Positions 1 through 11,719 of a DNA stretch of 64,000 nucleotides are shown piece by piece. How positions within the stretch are numbered: the stretch's first letter is position 1; each line of letters begins with the position of its first letter. Source of the stretch: Neurospora intermedia (taxonomy: Eukaryota > Ascomycota > Sordariomycetes > Sordariales > Sordariaceae); NCBI GenBank assembly GCA_037102815.1, contig BTPP01000002.1, forward strand, positions 4,092,001 through 4,156,000, written 5' to 3'. The position numbers and the translations under genes are program-made. The notes beneath the pieces are model-generated. The model had not been told where the DNA came from. It was given only the letters and a program-made list of their open reading frames with translations, and ran no database searches.

Positions 1-1
1 G

Positions 2-160
2 CCCAAGGGCTTGTTTGATCCCCCTGGGGAGGGACGCACGCCGGTGGAGCCTAGACATATTCATGAGGCGTTTAGGAGGTTGCAGGATCCGAGCAAGAAG
101 AGGAGGGCCATGTTGAATGGGACTAGATTGCAGCCGAGGACGGACTTGTTGATTATTTGA
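2..160 (+). CDS. 3' end of an unidentified gene (partial)
   Basis: Frame 2 is open from the window edge to a TGA at 158-160 and gives 52 residues starting [12 protein letters not shown] and ending RTDLLII. The codons look normal for this genome and the tail is basic (a KKRR stretch). The gene begins outside the window, so length, start and introns cannot be judged. I do not recognise the family. It is convergent with the methyltransferase gene that ends at 810. It could instead be a chance open frame, but 52 codons running into a stop at the edge next to a normal gene pair is plausible. Confidence 0.5.
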   Translation, partial: PKGLFDPPGEGRTPVEPRHIHEAFRRLQDPSKKRRAMLNGTRLQPRTDLLII

Positions 161-809
161 GTTGGGTCGAGGGATGTCTGGGCTCTTGTCTTGCTTTCAC
201 AACCAGTGGTCGACCTAACCACGACTTTGTTTGGCTGAGAGGATGCTTAACTGGGTTTAGGGGGCTACCAAGAAGTGCTAGGTATGTCTGGCTTGATTTT
301 CTTTCTGTTTGAGTAAGAATGGCGATATTCATGTTGGAGTCAAGGCACTACGGCGCAAAGAGGTTTAGGTCTTGATGTCAATAGTCTAATAGGGAAGAAG
401 GGAGGGTCGTTCGTTCAATGCCGACTATTCACTTGCTCCTCACTTTGGGGAAGATAACGACATGGTCGATTAATAGCTGGCATGACGTTTCTTGATGAGC
501 CGCTGATGATGTCCAAATAACAACTACAATCTTGCAAGCCTGATAGTACAACTATTCCCAAGTGAAATCTAAATTTCTTCCTCAAATGGGAGACATGGCA
601 ACATGCCAACACTTATCTGCCCAGATGAAAAATTTAGAAGCTGCTGGACACAAGCTTTGGTATCTGACCTAAGTATTATTTTTGGAGGAAATCCTCCCAG
701 GTGGGCAATTCATTACACTCAGCAAGCCGTCAGCTTGGCACGATTAAGTGGTATATTGTTGAATTTATCTTTGTACCACTACCCCGTAACGAACTGGTCA
801 CCCAGTCTA
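161..809. other. Tail-to-tail intergenic region
   Basis: This gap separates the stops of two convergent genes and presumably holds their 3' untranslated regions. I see no coding frame with sensible composition, no RNA gene and no repeat. The short open frames here are shadows. Confidence 0.5.
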
Positions 810-2105
810 TTATATTTCCAAATCAACCCCCACCCCCCTCCATCCCCAAACGACAATATAATGCCCCGCCAACAACTTCCACTCCTCAACCTCATCTAGT
901 CCCTCCAGCGCATCCACCCGCTCTTTCTCCTCTTGGCTCGTCCACTCCTCCCAAATCTGTTCTATCGTCTTACTCCTTGCTCCCCCTATGCCTTTTCCTT
1001 CCCCTCCACGAAATCCGGCTTCTCGTAACCGCCTTTCCTGGTCCTCTGCCTCTTTGTACACCTCCAACGTTGGCATTCTGATTTCTCGAGCAGCAAGGTT
1101 CGAGACCATCATCTTTCCAAAGGCGTCATCAGGCTTGATGGGCTCGTAGATGACTATGCTCAGGGAGGATTGGATCGTGGTGGTGAAGAAGGACACAATG
1201 GAGGAGGCGGTTGAGGGAGGGAGATAGCAGAGGCAGCATTCAGAAATTATGAGGGTGGGAAGGTTCGGGTTGAGGGATGTCAACGTTAGTGGTTCTTTTT
1301 GTTGAGGTAGACTTGTTTCCTCTGTTTGCTCTTCGTGTTGTGTGGTTGAACCGGCGGTAAAGGGCGAAGCGTGGAGTCCCCTGGAACCGATCGGTACTCC
1401 TGGTGGTAGTGGTTGCTGGGGCTGTTGCGAGGCCGCAATGGCGCGGAGATCTAGCCCGTGAACCCAAAGCTCGCTTCCTTTGTGCTTTTCTGCCACGGCC
1501 TTGCTATGCCAGGAGTTTCCTCCGCCGTGATGACTCAATTCCTCCACGGTGTCTGGGTCGGATAGAATAGACCGTAGCTGTGGTGCGCTACAGACGATGC
1601 GCTGCTTCTTCTCGCACATGGCGGGGAAGTCGATCTCGTGGTAGATGACGCGCTTGCGCGGTGTTGGTGCGGAAGGGGAGAATAATCGGAGACTGCGAGT
1701 ATCGGTGCCGGCGCCTAGCGAGATAATCTGTCGCCCTTCTGGTGAGCTCTCGGTGTCGTCAAGAAACTTGTCAACAAGCTTGTCGATGGCCGTTGTGCGG
1801 GCGTAGGTGCCTCGGTTGATGATGGGCAATCGCCTGGCGGCACCGGGGCCAGACTGGGCGAATAACTCGGCATACGGATCGTCGATATAGCCTATCTGGA
1901 CTGCGCTGAGGCGAGAGACGGCGGCGTCGGTGTCGGTGCCTTGGATGGTGGCATCGTGAGCTGCTGAGGCACTGGGTGCTCCGGGACCGTGGCCGCGACC
2001 TCCCCGGTGGATGACACCTCGGTAACGGCCCCGGGTGACGCCGCCGCCTCCTATGCGACCGCGAAGGGTGAGGAGGTTTGGTATTGAGGGCGCTGATCCA
2101 GACAT
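810..2105 (-). CDS. ppm1: Leucine carboxyl methyltransferase 1 (PPM1/LCMT1 type)
   Basis: One uninterrupted 431-residue frame from ATG at 2105 to the stop at 810. PPM1 enzymes use S-adenosylmethionine to methylate the C-terminal leucine of the protein phosphatase 2A catalytic subunit in the cytosol, which controls holoenzyme assembly. Visible family marks are DDPYAELF (about residue 75), the RGTYART segment (98-104), the SAM-binding loop [14 protein letters not shown] (129-142), the acidic HEIDFP turn (156-161), [11 protein letters not shown] in the second half, and a C-terminal [18 protein letters not shown] like the family end. The first 45 residues are Gly/Arg-rich and a low-complexity insert lies mid-protein. 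This makes it longer than the roughly 330-residue animal enzyme, as is usual for fungal versions. No intron is needed. The family call is confident; the exact start is less so. Confidence 0.93.
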   Translation of the reverse strand: MSGSAPSIPNLLTLRGRIGGGGVTRGRYRGVIHRGGRGHGPGAPSASAAHDATIQGTDTDAAVSRLSAVQIGYIDDPYAELFAQSGPGAARRLPIINRGTYARTTAIDKLVDKFLDDTESSPEGRQIISLGAGTDTRSLRLFSPSAPTPRKRVIYHEIDFPAMCEKKQRIVCSAPQLRSILSDPDTVEELSHHGGGNSWHSKAVAEKHKGSELWVHGLDLRAIAASQQPQQPLPPGVPIGSRGLHASPFTAGSTTQHEEQTEETSLPQQKEPLTLTSLNPNLPTLIISECCLCYLPPSTASSIVSFFTTTIQSSLSIVIYEPIKPDDAFGKMMVSNLAAREIRMPTLEVYKEAEDQERRLREAGFRGGEGKGIGGARSKTIEQIWEEWTSQEEKERVDALEGLDEVEEWKLLAGHYIVVWGWRGVGVDLEI

Positions 2106-3175
2106 GAGGTAAGCTGTTCTGGTTTTGTATGATGTTCGTGTTGGGATGCAGATAATGTCGGGTGAGCTCCCCGTCTGTGGTGTTGAGAGGAAGCGAGAGG
2201 AAGCTCTGACGTCGTTACAGCCGAAGATGCCTGTTGTTGTAGGTACCTGTAGTGTACACTACGGTGCTGCAGGTGCAGGGGTGACATTCAGGCGGGGTAC
2301 AGCCTGCAGGAGCTGCCTGGCGTTAGCGTCTTACTGCGGATCGAGCGGCCGCTTGCCGAATTGTTAGGGTAAGTGCCGTGGGGATGAATTGCTTCTGAAG
2401 GCCCGCGTCTCCAGTGTCTGACAGGGCATTTCCCATCATCTTCAACCGCTCTTTCCATGTTGGGTGATAATTCATCAGCCGACATTCATGGCGGTTGGAA
2501 GAGGCCATTGATTGAAGAGAATACGACAAAGCAGGCCGACAGAAATATAAATGAGTTCAGTCCTTAAAAGAGCAGTTTCAGCCCGGTTCACCCACAAGAC
2601 GACTATCTCTACCTAGAGGTATCTTGTACTCACCCTCTTGCCTCTGCTCAAGCTGCCCCTGGATGATACCTAGAGGTATGTACACTACAATAAAGGTAGG
2701 TACCTAGGTAGGTCTAGGTAGTTGTGGGCGACATATGTTGGCGTTTACTGAACATCTGATGGATCGCTGTAGGCCACGCTACCGCCCCCGTGGTTCGCCC
2801 GACTGACAGTCTGACGCTACTAGGTCAAGGATGCCTTCCGGGCACGCCACCAACAGTCCAGCCCCTGGCGGATCGATGACTTAACTGCGTATAAGACGGG
2901 ATGATCATCCCCACCCACTTCACTGGTTTCATTTCTTCCACTTTTGTCTCGAGGTGGTTTCGCTTCCTCCATTGTTTCCGATACTTCATCGTTTGCCACT
3001 TGTTCGCCTTGCAACCGAGGATAAAGTTTTGTCCATCGACATCACAACTTGCGTGCTGTTTGTTTATCTCCGAACTGGCCATTCTCATTCCTTCTTTCTA
3101 CACCTTCATAGCCCTCAGCTTCCGCCTTCTCTCTTGTCTCTTTGCCCCATCATCAAGCGCATCCGGATACACAAC
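2106..3175. promoter_or_regulatory. Divergent promoter region with TACCTAGAGGTA-type words
   Basis: The region lies between the divergent methyltransferase (-) and membrane-protein (+) genes and must carry both promoters and leaders. It holds a perfect 14 bp palindrome at 2249-2262 (GTAGTGTACACTAC). It also holds a cluster of TACCTAGAGGTA and GGTAGGTACCTAGGTAGG words between about 2612 and 2722; such words are common short repeats in Neurospora-like genomes. The stretch before 3175 is pyrimidine-rich, as in many fungal leaders. Open frames here run in several overlapping frames and look like shadows. Confidence 0.5.
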
Positions 3176-4367
3176 ATGCTACATCACATCGCCGCCGTGG
3201 GCGGTAGCCTCGCCAAGAGGTATATTGAGGATGGCCTGGAAGCCAACGATTCCAGCGGCAGCAACCCTCCAGCTTCAAATGACGAGGCCGTCCTCGCTGG
3301 ACTCCCTTTCGTTATATACTTCATCACGGGCCTCCTTTTCATCTATCCCGCTATTGGAGTAAGTCGCCATCTCATGGACATAACTCTCTGTACATCATGC
3401 TAACCGCCCGTCAACAACACAGGTCTTTTATACAGCGCACAACGTCTTCCCAACGCTCGCTATGATCGAAGACCCCAACCCACCGCCTGAATATACGCCC
3501 ATCTCACTCGATGCTCAAGAAGGCTCTGTGCCCTCGGGCGAATTTGAGGTTGTGGAAGCCAACGAAAAGCCCATCACCTCGTCCCTACGCGCTACACATC
3601 GCCTTCTCTGGGTTTGGGGCCGGGAAGGCTACTTCCGCGGGCTCGTTTGCGCGCTCATAACCGTATTTTCCACAGTTATTCTCGCCGCTTTTATAACTGT
3701 TTACACCTTCCTGCCACACTTCGTCGGCAGCTTCATCGCTACTGTCTTGCTCACGCAACTGTCAACTGCTTGGGTACACATCGTCATCACGCCTCCCTCC
3801 GCTCGCCCCTGGTACAGCCGCGTTCTGCCGTTCCGCTATGTTTTCCAAGCTACTGCCTTGCCTTTGCTAGTACACTGGGCTACAAGTGTCGTAGCGGTCG
3901 AACTCCCTCGGCTGTTGGCTGTTATGATTGGACTGCCACTCCGTCTGTTCGAGGAAGCGGACGACAACATGGACGTGGACCTCCAGCTTTCTTCGCTTTT
4001 ATTGAAGGGCATTCCAGTGGCTGCTCTCGCTCTCTTCCTGTACCTTTTTGCCGTGATCCCGGCTCAAGTCACCCTCAGGCGTGTGCAAGCCTCGCTACTT
4101 CCACCCACTGAAGATGCCATCGTCCCCTTTGACCGGTCCTTCAAAGGCAAACTGGACCCAGCGGTGCTGGGTGGTGGCAGCGAGACATTCTTGACCATGA
4201 GGGACGCCTTGACAACTTTCGGGAGGGAAGGCTGGACTAGACTGGTTAAAATGTACCCCAAGGTCTTTGGGATAACGGTTGCATTCTATATTGTTGTTGC
4301 GGCCACATTCGCCATGGAAGGCGGGGTTATTCTGACTCTCAATTGGCTGCTTTCCAGGGGCAAGTAA
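3176..4367 (+). CDS. Multi-pass membrane protein, conserved fungal type, function unknown
   Basis: Two exons, 3176-3358 and 3423-4367, with a 64 nt phase-0 intron (GTAAGT...CAACACAG), give 375 residues. ATG at 3176 is the first in frame and opens a sensible protein. About six hydrophobic segments are visible: residues about 45-66 (crossing the splice), 134-158, 161-183, 201-232, 253-276 and 343-372. Between the first two is a Pro/Glu-rich loop (DPNPPPEYTP). A conserved-looking VTLRRVQASLLPP then VPFDRSFKGK block follows the fifth segment. I believe this block belongs to a family often labelled 'ubiquitin carrier protein' in Aspergillus annotations, but there is no UBC fold or active-site Cys context here, so I do not use that name. 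An integral endomembrane or plasma membrane protein is the safe statement. Confidence 0.85.
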
Positions 4368-4711
4368 ATGGGAAAGTCGGTGGAAATGATGCTGTAATTT
4401 ACATGAACTTAACAAAACTACTTTTATTTATACATTACAAATATCCAAATTCATCCACGTTGCCCAACCTCATCGGCTTAGCCAGAAACTTGTCCGCTTC
4501 CCTAGTGCAAATCATAATCTCGGGCCTGATATTTCTTTTGTCAACATGGCGACATACAACTAAGTCAGAGAACATTCATTTTTCAACCAAGTATCATTCT
4601 ATAATCATCGATTCATCACCGCATCAGACCATGCGCATATCGTATCATGGCTAATTTCCTCCCATATCACCAGATCTTCACCCTCTTTTCACCCACTCAA
4701 CACCCGCCTCT
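4368..4711. other. Tail-to-tail intergenic region
   Basis: This 344 bp gap lies between the stops of the convergent membrane-protein gene and the small mitochondrial-type gene. It is AT-richer than the coding sequence on either side, as fungal 3' regions are. Nothing else was recognised. Confidence 0.45.
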
Positions 4712-5153
4712 TTACTTTTGACCATCCCCCGCGGCCCTCGCCTCCTCCGAATCTCCCTTCATTCCATCCGGCTTGCCCTTGCTCTCCTTCTGGAGCTTTT
4801 GTCCGACCTAAATCCCCAATTCACATTAATACACAAACACTATTCAGCATATCACCAAGAACAAACAGCCGATACGTAGCCGCTCTCAGACAGCCAGCCA
4901 GCCAGACAGGCAGACAGGCAGACAGATAGAGGGCTATCCGCCAACACAACATGAGATATGAAAACATAGAACCCACCTCTGTAGAGCCCTGATTAGAAGG
5001 CGAATCACCCTGTGTCTGCGAGCCAACGGACACGAAGCCCTTTTGTCCGTTTTGCGGGGACTTGGAGGTGCCGAGCTCCGTGGCCATGGTCCGTCTGGGA
5101 ACCATAGGGAGCAGGCGGGCACGGTTGGGAAGGCGGGTCAGGAGACGGAACAT
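4712..5153 (-). CDS. Small protein with a likely mitochondrial targeting N-terminus
   Basis: Read on the minus strand, exon 1 is 5153-4977 and exon 2 is 4807-4712, joined across a 169 nt phase-0 intron with a GTGGGT donor and a TTTAG acceptor, giving 90 residues. The N-terminus MFRLLTRLPNRARLLPM is Arg-rich, amphipathic and free of acidic residues, which suggests mitochondrial import. The rest is polar (Gly, Ser, Gln, Lys) and looks disordered; it ends GDGQK. The second exon was inferred by matching phase and a plausible acceptor; the reading frame without splicing becomes a Cys/Leu-rich run unlike the rest. I do not recognise the family. The main uncertainty is the weak donor; a shifted donor would change only a few residues. 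Confidence 0.6.
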
Positions 5154-7433
5154 CTTGGGTTATGTGTATTAAGTCGTCTTTTTCCAATGTTAGTCGCTGT
5201 TTATGTGGTGAGAGTGGAGAGTCATAACGAATGGATTGGTGTCTGTGTTAGTTGACTTATACAAGTGGTGACGATGACAAAAAGGTCGTCATGTCATTGC
5301 CACTGTTACTGGGCGGGCTGAGAGCGCCGATACAAATAGAAGCTCAACTCGTTTCACGGGCTACAGATCAACGCATCACGAACGCCGTTGATATTAGTCG
5401 GGGAAGGAGAAAACGGTATTTAACAACTACGAATAAAAAGGATCTCACAACAGCTAAAAATACATGGTAGCAGAGTGCAAAAAAAAAAATTCAAACATAC
5501 AACACCTGGGATTCGCTGGTCGTCACCGACCCAACTACTAGTCAGGCGATTGGTAGCTTATCTATGGGAGAGCGGACGGGATCCCGAGTTTTCTACCATC
5601 TGTGGTCGTATGTGCTTGAATTGTTTGATTAGAGGCCCTATATCACTCAGTTAACCACGCTGAAACACCTGAACGATAATCTATCTTATCCATGTGTGCA
5701 CATAAACTGTGTCTCATGGTTGAACAAAAGAATGACCACTTGCAATGTCGACCAGCAGTGCCCAATATCATATGGGCATGATGAAGCCAATAACTATTAC
5801 AATCGTATCTTCCTGGTATCTTGTTTGACTTGTTCCTTATGAAAACAACGCGAGCGGAGAAGAAGCGCCAGCGGGCATTTCCTCACCAACATAGATCCAA
5901 TGCAATGTCTCCAAATAGTGACATCTCCCATCACCACCTCGTCAAGAGGACATTCATACTTTTTACCTCTGAAGCTTTAAACCCCACTGCTTTTAGAAGC
6001 AAAAGGACCGTAAATGGTGATGTTCTGTTTGAGTGTCCGGGCATTCGAAAGTCCATATAGGTAGCTACATGTCGAATAGAGGCGATCCGTCCTTGGCATA
6101 TGTCCCCCAGTGATGCATGACATTGCGTTTTGGAGCTTTGAATAGGCATATATGGGCTTTGGAAACTGTTGACTCTTCAATATTTGTTTCTCTTTCTTCA
6201 CTTCAAGCACTTTTTTTCATCGCTCCTGACCTTTTCTTTTCTAGCCTTTTTTTTTTTTTATCCTTCCTTCTCGCGAGTTTGCAAACTTTCAACCGAGGCA
6301 AAGATTATTTAAACAAGTGGGAAACCGTATGAAAACGCCTGGTTTCTGGGAAGCGTCTTCGTCCACACTTTTTGGTCGCGACCCATTCTTGTCAGACGAC
6401 GTACGATTCTTGACGCATAGCTCCATTTTTACAACTTCGAAGTTGCGAGAAAGGTAGTGCTTGTTTGCGTAAAAGTGTAAGAATGAAGATAACAAACGAG
6501 ACATATAGACATAAGGGGTTAGAGACTTACTGTTATCTGTCTGATACCACTTGAACCCCATCTCACCGTAACTTGAATCTGAGCAGGCAGTGCTGGAATT
6601 CTGGGCCTTTGCGTCTCTTGCATTCGAATCCCTTTAACTAAGAACACCACCCAGGCTACCCTCCTATTTTGTTTGGTCGGATTTGATGAGACCTGTCCCT
6701 CTGAGGATAAGGTACTAGGTAGTATACATAGTAGCTTCAGCTACAGCGGATCATACGGCATGCCTGTGAACTCGTTACTTGTAACACATGCATGAGGAGA
6801 GTTGGACTTTCGTCAGCTATGCCTCGAGGGCAGCAATATGTGTGTTTCACGATCTAGACAAGGGACGAGGTGAGATCGAGGGGGGGCAAGAACTTTCGAG
6901 ACATGTGTAATGGTGAACCGATTGTGAGGAGATGGTGAAGCAAAAGAATCAAGATAGGGAAAATTGGATATTGGACGTGATCCCTATGGAGCTAATGTCG
7001 AGCAAGCAGACGAGTGAAACACAACGAAAGCTAATCGTGCCTGCCCAAATTACCGTGATACGCCAGGACTTCACTTTGCACGCTTTGATTCAGCTCCTTC
7101 CCATCTGTTTTCGTGACGGGCGAGGCACCCGCTTAGAGGCCTGTCAAAATGGAAAAGGAAGGTGACATGCGAGTCACCACCTCGTACTCATGTTGGATCA
7201 CGCAAAAAAATCATCCGGATAGACTTCAAACAACTCTGCGCTTCTAGTCTACCTTACAGAGCACAGCCAAAAGACAATAACGCTAGTACCCTAGGATCTG
7301 CCAACCTGAAGATGCTCCAGGGCGGTTTGATCAAAGCCAAATAGGGTGAGGTGAACTCGCAGCTCTCCAATCACTCACTACATGGCAACTTGCAAACCTA
7401 TCAACATCGCATCACACTGACCACGTAATCCCT
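5154..7433. other. Intergenic region without a recognised gene
   Basis: The 2.3 kb region runs from the start of the small minus-strand gene to the stop of the F-box gene. It holds an A run near 5479, a T-rich pyrimidine tract at about 6180-6265 and a GAGGGGGGGC purine patch near 6878. Open frames are short, overlap in both strands and lack domain-like composition. I looked for a 5S rRNA or tRNA and found none; the TTCGAATCCC near 6622 has no cloverleaf around it. Confidence 0.45.
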
Positions 7434-10400
7434 TCAGATCATCTTCCCCTTCCCCTTCCCCTTCACATCCAACCTCGGAAACTCTTCCGAGTTCTCCAAC
7501 GCGTGTCGAACATCAGAAACCATCGGCACAACGCTCTGATGTGCCATCCGGTGCTGGCGAGCCTGTTCCTCCTCCAAGCTCAGTCGCAAAGCAAGAGCCA
7601 AATCGTCATCGATATCAGTGCCAGAAGTGACATTTGTAGTTGCTGCTGGCGGGACGGTATCGTAGGCAATATCGGAAGGATCTCGCCCGAAGGCCGAGCC
7701 GTTGCTATGCCCGGTCTCGGAAAAGGGAATGACCGGCGTGCTGTGGGACGAGGAAGACCCAGTCGCGAGAGAAGGTTGCTTGCCCTTTCCTTTGCCCTTT
7801 AAGGGCTTCACCTTGATGGAGAACTCGGGTAGGGGGCTCGAGCTGCGAGGGGGGTACTGCTCTGCTTCTGCTGCTACTGGTTCTAGTGCCGGTGCCGGTT
7901 CCACTGCAACAACACCATCCACGCTGCCGTTGCTTTCAAGCAGTGACAGGCGAATAGCCCGTTGGATCATTTCCTCCTCTGACTCTTGATTGGCAGTCGC
8001 GAGATTCGCACCGCTTCCCGTCACACTCGGGCTGGCACCAGGAAGGCTAGGCTCGGGTGTAAGCTGATCAGCGCTGCTCCCCGTGGACGGCAACCTTTCC
8101 CATTCTTCATCAATAGTCGATCCCATCTCTGCCTCGGCTGCCAACCGAACCGACTCTTGCTTAATGAAGTCCTCCTCGGAAATCATCTGGGCATAAAGAA
8201 GTGCTTCTTCCTCGGTCATGTCTGCCAAGCCTTGTCCAAACCGCGAACGGAGCCGAGCCACCTCGCGAGTGCGCGTCTCCTCCTCATGGATAAGCTCCGC
8301 CTCTTCCGCAGCAATAAAGCCAGAGACGTGATGGCTGGTTCTACGGCTGCTCAGCCGGCCATGTACATCGTTATGTCGGTGACGTCGCTTCCGACCAGGG
8401 GTTTGATTTGTAGAGCTGTAAGACCAAAACCTGATGTTGTTGCCCCATGCTGACACGCCTCGAAGCACAGTCGGATCGGGATCCAAGAAGATGGCACGAA
8501 CAGCAGAGTAGACATTTCGTTCCATTGCAGGAGCCTGGGAGAGAATGGGACGAGGGACCCGGCCCGACATCTTTGCATTGAGGGTTCGGATAGGTTCATG
8601 TGTTGAAGCCAACGGGTCCCATGCTTGGACCACGCCGTCAGTGCCGCCGTGAAGTAGATAAAGAGCCGAAAGGGCAAGGCTAGAGATAGCGGGTGAGTCG
8701 GTCTGAATGACCCGCAAAGGCTTGACCGTATGGGAAGAGTGATGATCTCTTGTGTTCCACACATTCACTGAGCCGGTGCTGGTTCCTACAGCAAGATAGC
8801 GGGCGCGGCGACCAGGAATCTCCTTGGACGTGTCACCACTTCCATCATGCTCGAAGCAAAGAGGGTCCTCAAACGCTGCCATGACAGCATAGTTAGACAA
8901 ATCAATAGCACTGGCGGTAATTTCTGCCCCTAGAGGTATCTTGAGTTTGTAGTCGGTGACAGACCAACCGTTGATTGTGTCTCCTGCAGGCGTGGCTGAG
9001 GTCGAGGGTGATCCGCTTGAAGCCTGAATGGCTGAAGGCTTTTCTGCATTGCTGGTGGTAGACTGAGAGATAGAATCCAAGCCTTTTGACGTCTCTGCAC
9101 CACCAAAGATAGAGGCTTTAGGTGTTGAAGACAGCAAGGCCGCAACTTTCGCTGGATTGATCACCGGGCTAGTCTTGTGTCTGACGTATCTCCGAACGGC
9201 GGGAGGCACGTTCTCCTCTAAACCGCAATCGATCTTGAAAATGGCCTCGCCGCCACTTTCATCGCCGGCAGCAAAGTCCACTTCGAGTCTCCGTTGCATA
9301 TCCCAACCTAAGCAAACCCTCCGGAAATCAGCTGGTTTACGGCGCAAGAAAGATTCTATCTCTCGGGCCTCAGCAACGATCTGTGCCCTGCTCAGGTTCA
9401 TGAAATTTGCCGATGAGCGCGGTGTGTATGAACCATCAGCTGCATTCTTGTTAAAGTCATCAGGTGTGGCGACGCGCCGAGTTGCTTCGATCATTTCCCA
9501 ATAAGCAGTGCGTCCGGCCTCCCAGGCATCCTTGAGCAGAGTTGTCGACTTTCCACGAGTCGAAGAAGGTGTCGGCGTCTGGATCAGATAAAAGACTTCT
9601 CCAAGTGCATTCAGCGCAACAGCCCAAACTCTGTTCATGCCTTTGCGTCTCAGGTTGTAGTTGTCATCGACCTTGATGTCTACAATAGGCACGCCCGGGC
9701 TGAGCACCCAGCGCGCGGTGATCTCGCCAACGCGGTTGCCGGCGCGACGACCCGAGATTTCATAACCAAGGGTATAGGCGGTCACTATGCCGAGCGTTGA
9801 GCCAGTAAACATACCAATCATCGAGTCGGTTGCTGTTGGTACATTGGGCGATTTTGCGATCCAAACAGAACAGACGGCATCCAGGAGCTCTGGGATCTTG
9901 GGTATCTCAGGCTCATCGTCCACAGTTTCCGGTACGATTCCCAGAAATCGGCCGCGCAGCTGGCCCTGTGGTTTGAAGTAGACCCGACCACCAGGAAACG
10001 CTTCAGCGCCGATGAGACCATAGGGCTGGCTAACGTCGATGACGTTAGGAACCGCTGCCGCCCCGTCGCCCATTCCATAGTACACGAGACCGGGATGCAC
10101 TTCGTCCAGCTGCTGAAACTGAAACTGGTCATCCATACCCAGCTTGTCGATTTTACCGGTAGTAGGATCGCCGACAGAGGCCACTCCGATATCCCTGGAA
10201 CCATGCATCACACGCGGCCCATTCCGATTACCGGAAAATACGGCGTGCAAATGGGTGACCATCCAGGTAAGCCTTGGGCTATATGTCAACACGGCAGCTG
10301 CCTTCTTTCCAGACTGGATCGAAAGGTTCGAGGAGCCGTCGGGTTTTCCGCGGGACACACTCCGGAGCAGCCGAGTGCGGAGAAGATACTCGCTACGCCA

Positions 10401-11104
10401 TGTAGCCATGGCGCTCAGTCTGGCAAAGTACCGAGACTCGGAGCGTATTCTGTCCAGCTCTCCATCTTCGTTGGCGAACTCGCTCCTGTTCTTTGCCGAG
10501 AGTAACGATTCTTGGCCAGGAAAGTTGCGCAGGAAGGCTCTGCGCCAGGCATAGGGGGCCGCAACGAGGTGGTAAAAGCGCTTCGAGACCAGAGCGACGT
10601 CTCCGTGTGAGTCGGGGTGCAGATGCGATAGAATGTGGGTCAGGATTTCTGCGAGAGAATTTGTAAGCTACGAGCCCAGCGCAATGGGAAGATTAACCAC
10701 GCCACCCAAACGGACATACCGTTGGGGAAATCTGCCAACTTGACGCGGCCCGGAGTGGATGAAGTGTTCTTGACAACTTGGAAGGCTACGGTATGCGGAG
10801 CGTGATGTCGGGACACCAGCAAGGCGCTTTCATATTCCGCGATGCGTTGACCAGCAGTCATGACAGGTTGGGCGGCAGAGGCATAGTCGGCAGCCCTCAG
10901 TCGGCCAAAGTCGTGGTCAAAGCGGTGGCCGTCGTCGCTGCTGCTAGAAGCAACATCTCCGCCGAAGATGCTCTCATGAGGAGAGGCATCATCTGGGGAG
11001 CTTGGCTGGGAGCGAGGCGAGCCATGTTGAACAGTTTGGCCGGAAGATATTGGATATGGATCTCGCGGTAACGATACAGAAGTTTCAGTCGAGCCTTGGT
11101 GCAT
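7434..11104 (-). CDS. F-box / WD-like / ubiquitin-interacting-motif protein (putative SCF adaptor)
   Basis: Two exons on the minus strand, 11104-10720 and 10648-7434, with a 70 nt phase-1 intron (GTATGT...TCGCAG), give 1199 residues. The splice completes an F-box (about residues 122-170) containing ADFPNEILTHILSHLHP, VALVSKRFYHLVAAP and WRRAFLRNF. A long central region follows. Two WD-like blades lie at about 745-830 (GTSTGSVNVWNT, GGTDGVVQAWDP). Three ubiquitin-interacting-like motifs follow: about 940-957 (EEEALLYAQMISEED), 1019-1036 (EEEMIQRAIRLSLLES) and 1144-1161 (DDDLALALRLSLEEEQ). The tail is KGKGKGKMI. F-box proteins bring substrates to Skp1-cullin ubiquitin ligases; UIMs bind ubiquitin. 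The upstream frame stays open beyond the chosen start but contains only a GTG (11236) before a stop at 11285-11287, so ATG 11104 is the first usable start unless another exon exists. Confidence 0.85.
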
Positions 11105-11414
11105 AAAGGACTTTTGAGTGAACCCTGGTGGCAATGCGCCTGACTGTGCAGCTTGATTTGCACAGTCGCTGGTGTTCGGTAGACGAGGTTGGAGGTGTTG
11201 ATGGTGTCGGGAGGGGAAGAGGGGCAGCAGCAGCACGGAGGGTTGTTCGGAGAGCGGCGCGTCAAAGAGTGATGCAGGTTGCGTTCAATTGGTGCGGATA
11301 TCGAATGTGAAGATGGGCGGAAGATGGTGGTTGTCGTGAGGCTGACGTTTTTTGGAAGCAAGATTTTCGATCTCGCCCGGTGCGTCACAGCATGAACCCG
11401 ACGCTTGCCCGTCC
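11105..11414 (-). promoter_or_regulatory. 5' region of the F-box gene
   Basis: About 310 bp separate the chosen start of the F-box gene from the TIR element. This must hold the leader and perhaps the core promoter of that gene. No TATA-like box was assigned with confidence. Confidence 0.4.
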
Positions 11415-11420
11415 CCGAGG
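11415..11420. repeat. Left target-site duplication CCGAGG
   Basis: It touches the outer edge of the left TIR. The same six bases touch the outer edge of the right TIR at 12162-12167. Confidence 0.65.
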
Positions 11421-11457
11421 TACGGTGGCCCAAGTCTGGGTTATGCTCAATTGAAAA
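11421..11457 (+). repeat. Left terminal inverted repeat of the MITE-like element
   Basis: This matches the reverse complement of 12125-12161 at 36 of 37 positions. The one difference is C against T at position 16. Confidence 0.9.
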
Positions 11458-11568
11458 GTTTTGGCTGAAAAAAAGTCCCTGACAGTGGCAACCGCTAGAC
11501 TCGCACCGAAGGGTACCATTCGAATGTATGGATACTAATGCAACCCCGACATCCGACCCAATTCCAAG

Positions 11569-11712
11569 GAAGCAAGGAAGCAATGAAGCAATGAAGCAAT
11601 GAAGCAATGAAGCAATGAAGCAATGAAGCAATGAAGCAATGAAGCAATGAAGCAATGAAGCAATGAAGCAATGAAGCAATGAAGCAATGAAGCAATGAAG
11701 CAATGAAGCAAT
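11569..11712 (+). repeat. (GAAGCAAT)n octanucleotide satellite, 18 units
   Basis: There are 144 bp of an 8 bp unit. The first unit is GAAGCAAG and the other 17 are exact GAAGCAAT. It sits inside the TIR element. Because 8 is not a multiple of 3 and the unit has no stop on the minus strand, it creates spurious long open frames with an eight-residue HCFIASLL-type period. Confidence 0.98.
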
Positions 11713-11719
11713 CAGAGTT

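Noticed and set aside
3176-4367. Naming the membrane protein a ubiquitin-conjugating enzyme
   Set aside because: That label is used for apparent relatives, but no UBC domain or catalytic Cys context is present.
6600-6660. tRNA suggested by TTCGAATCCC
   Set aside because: No acceptor stem or D/anticodon arms can be drawn around it.
11105-11236. Upstream start of the F-box protein at 11236
   Set aside because: The codon there is GTG, and an in-frame stop lies at 11285-11287. ATG 11104 is the first proper start.
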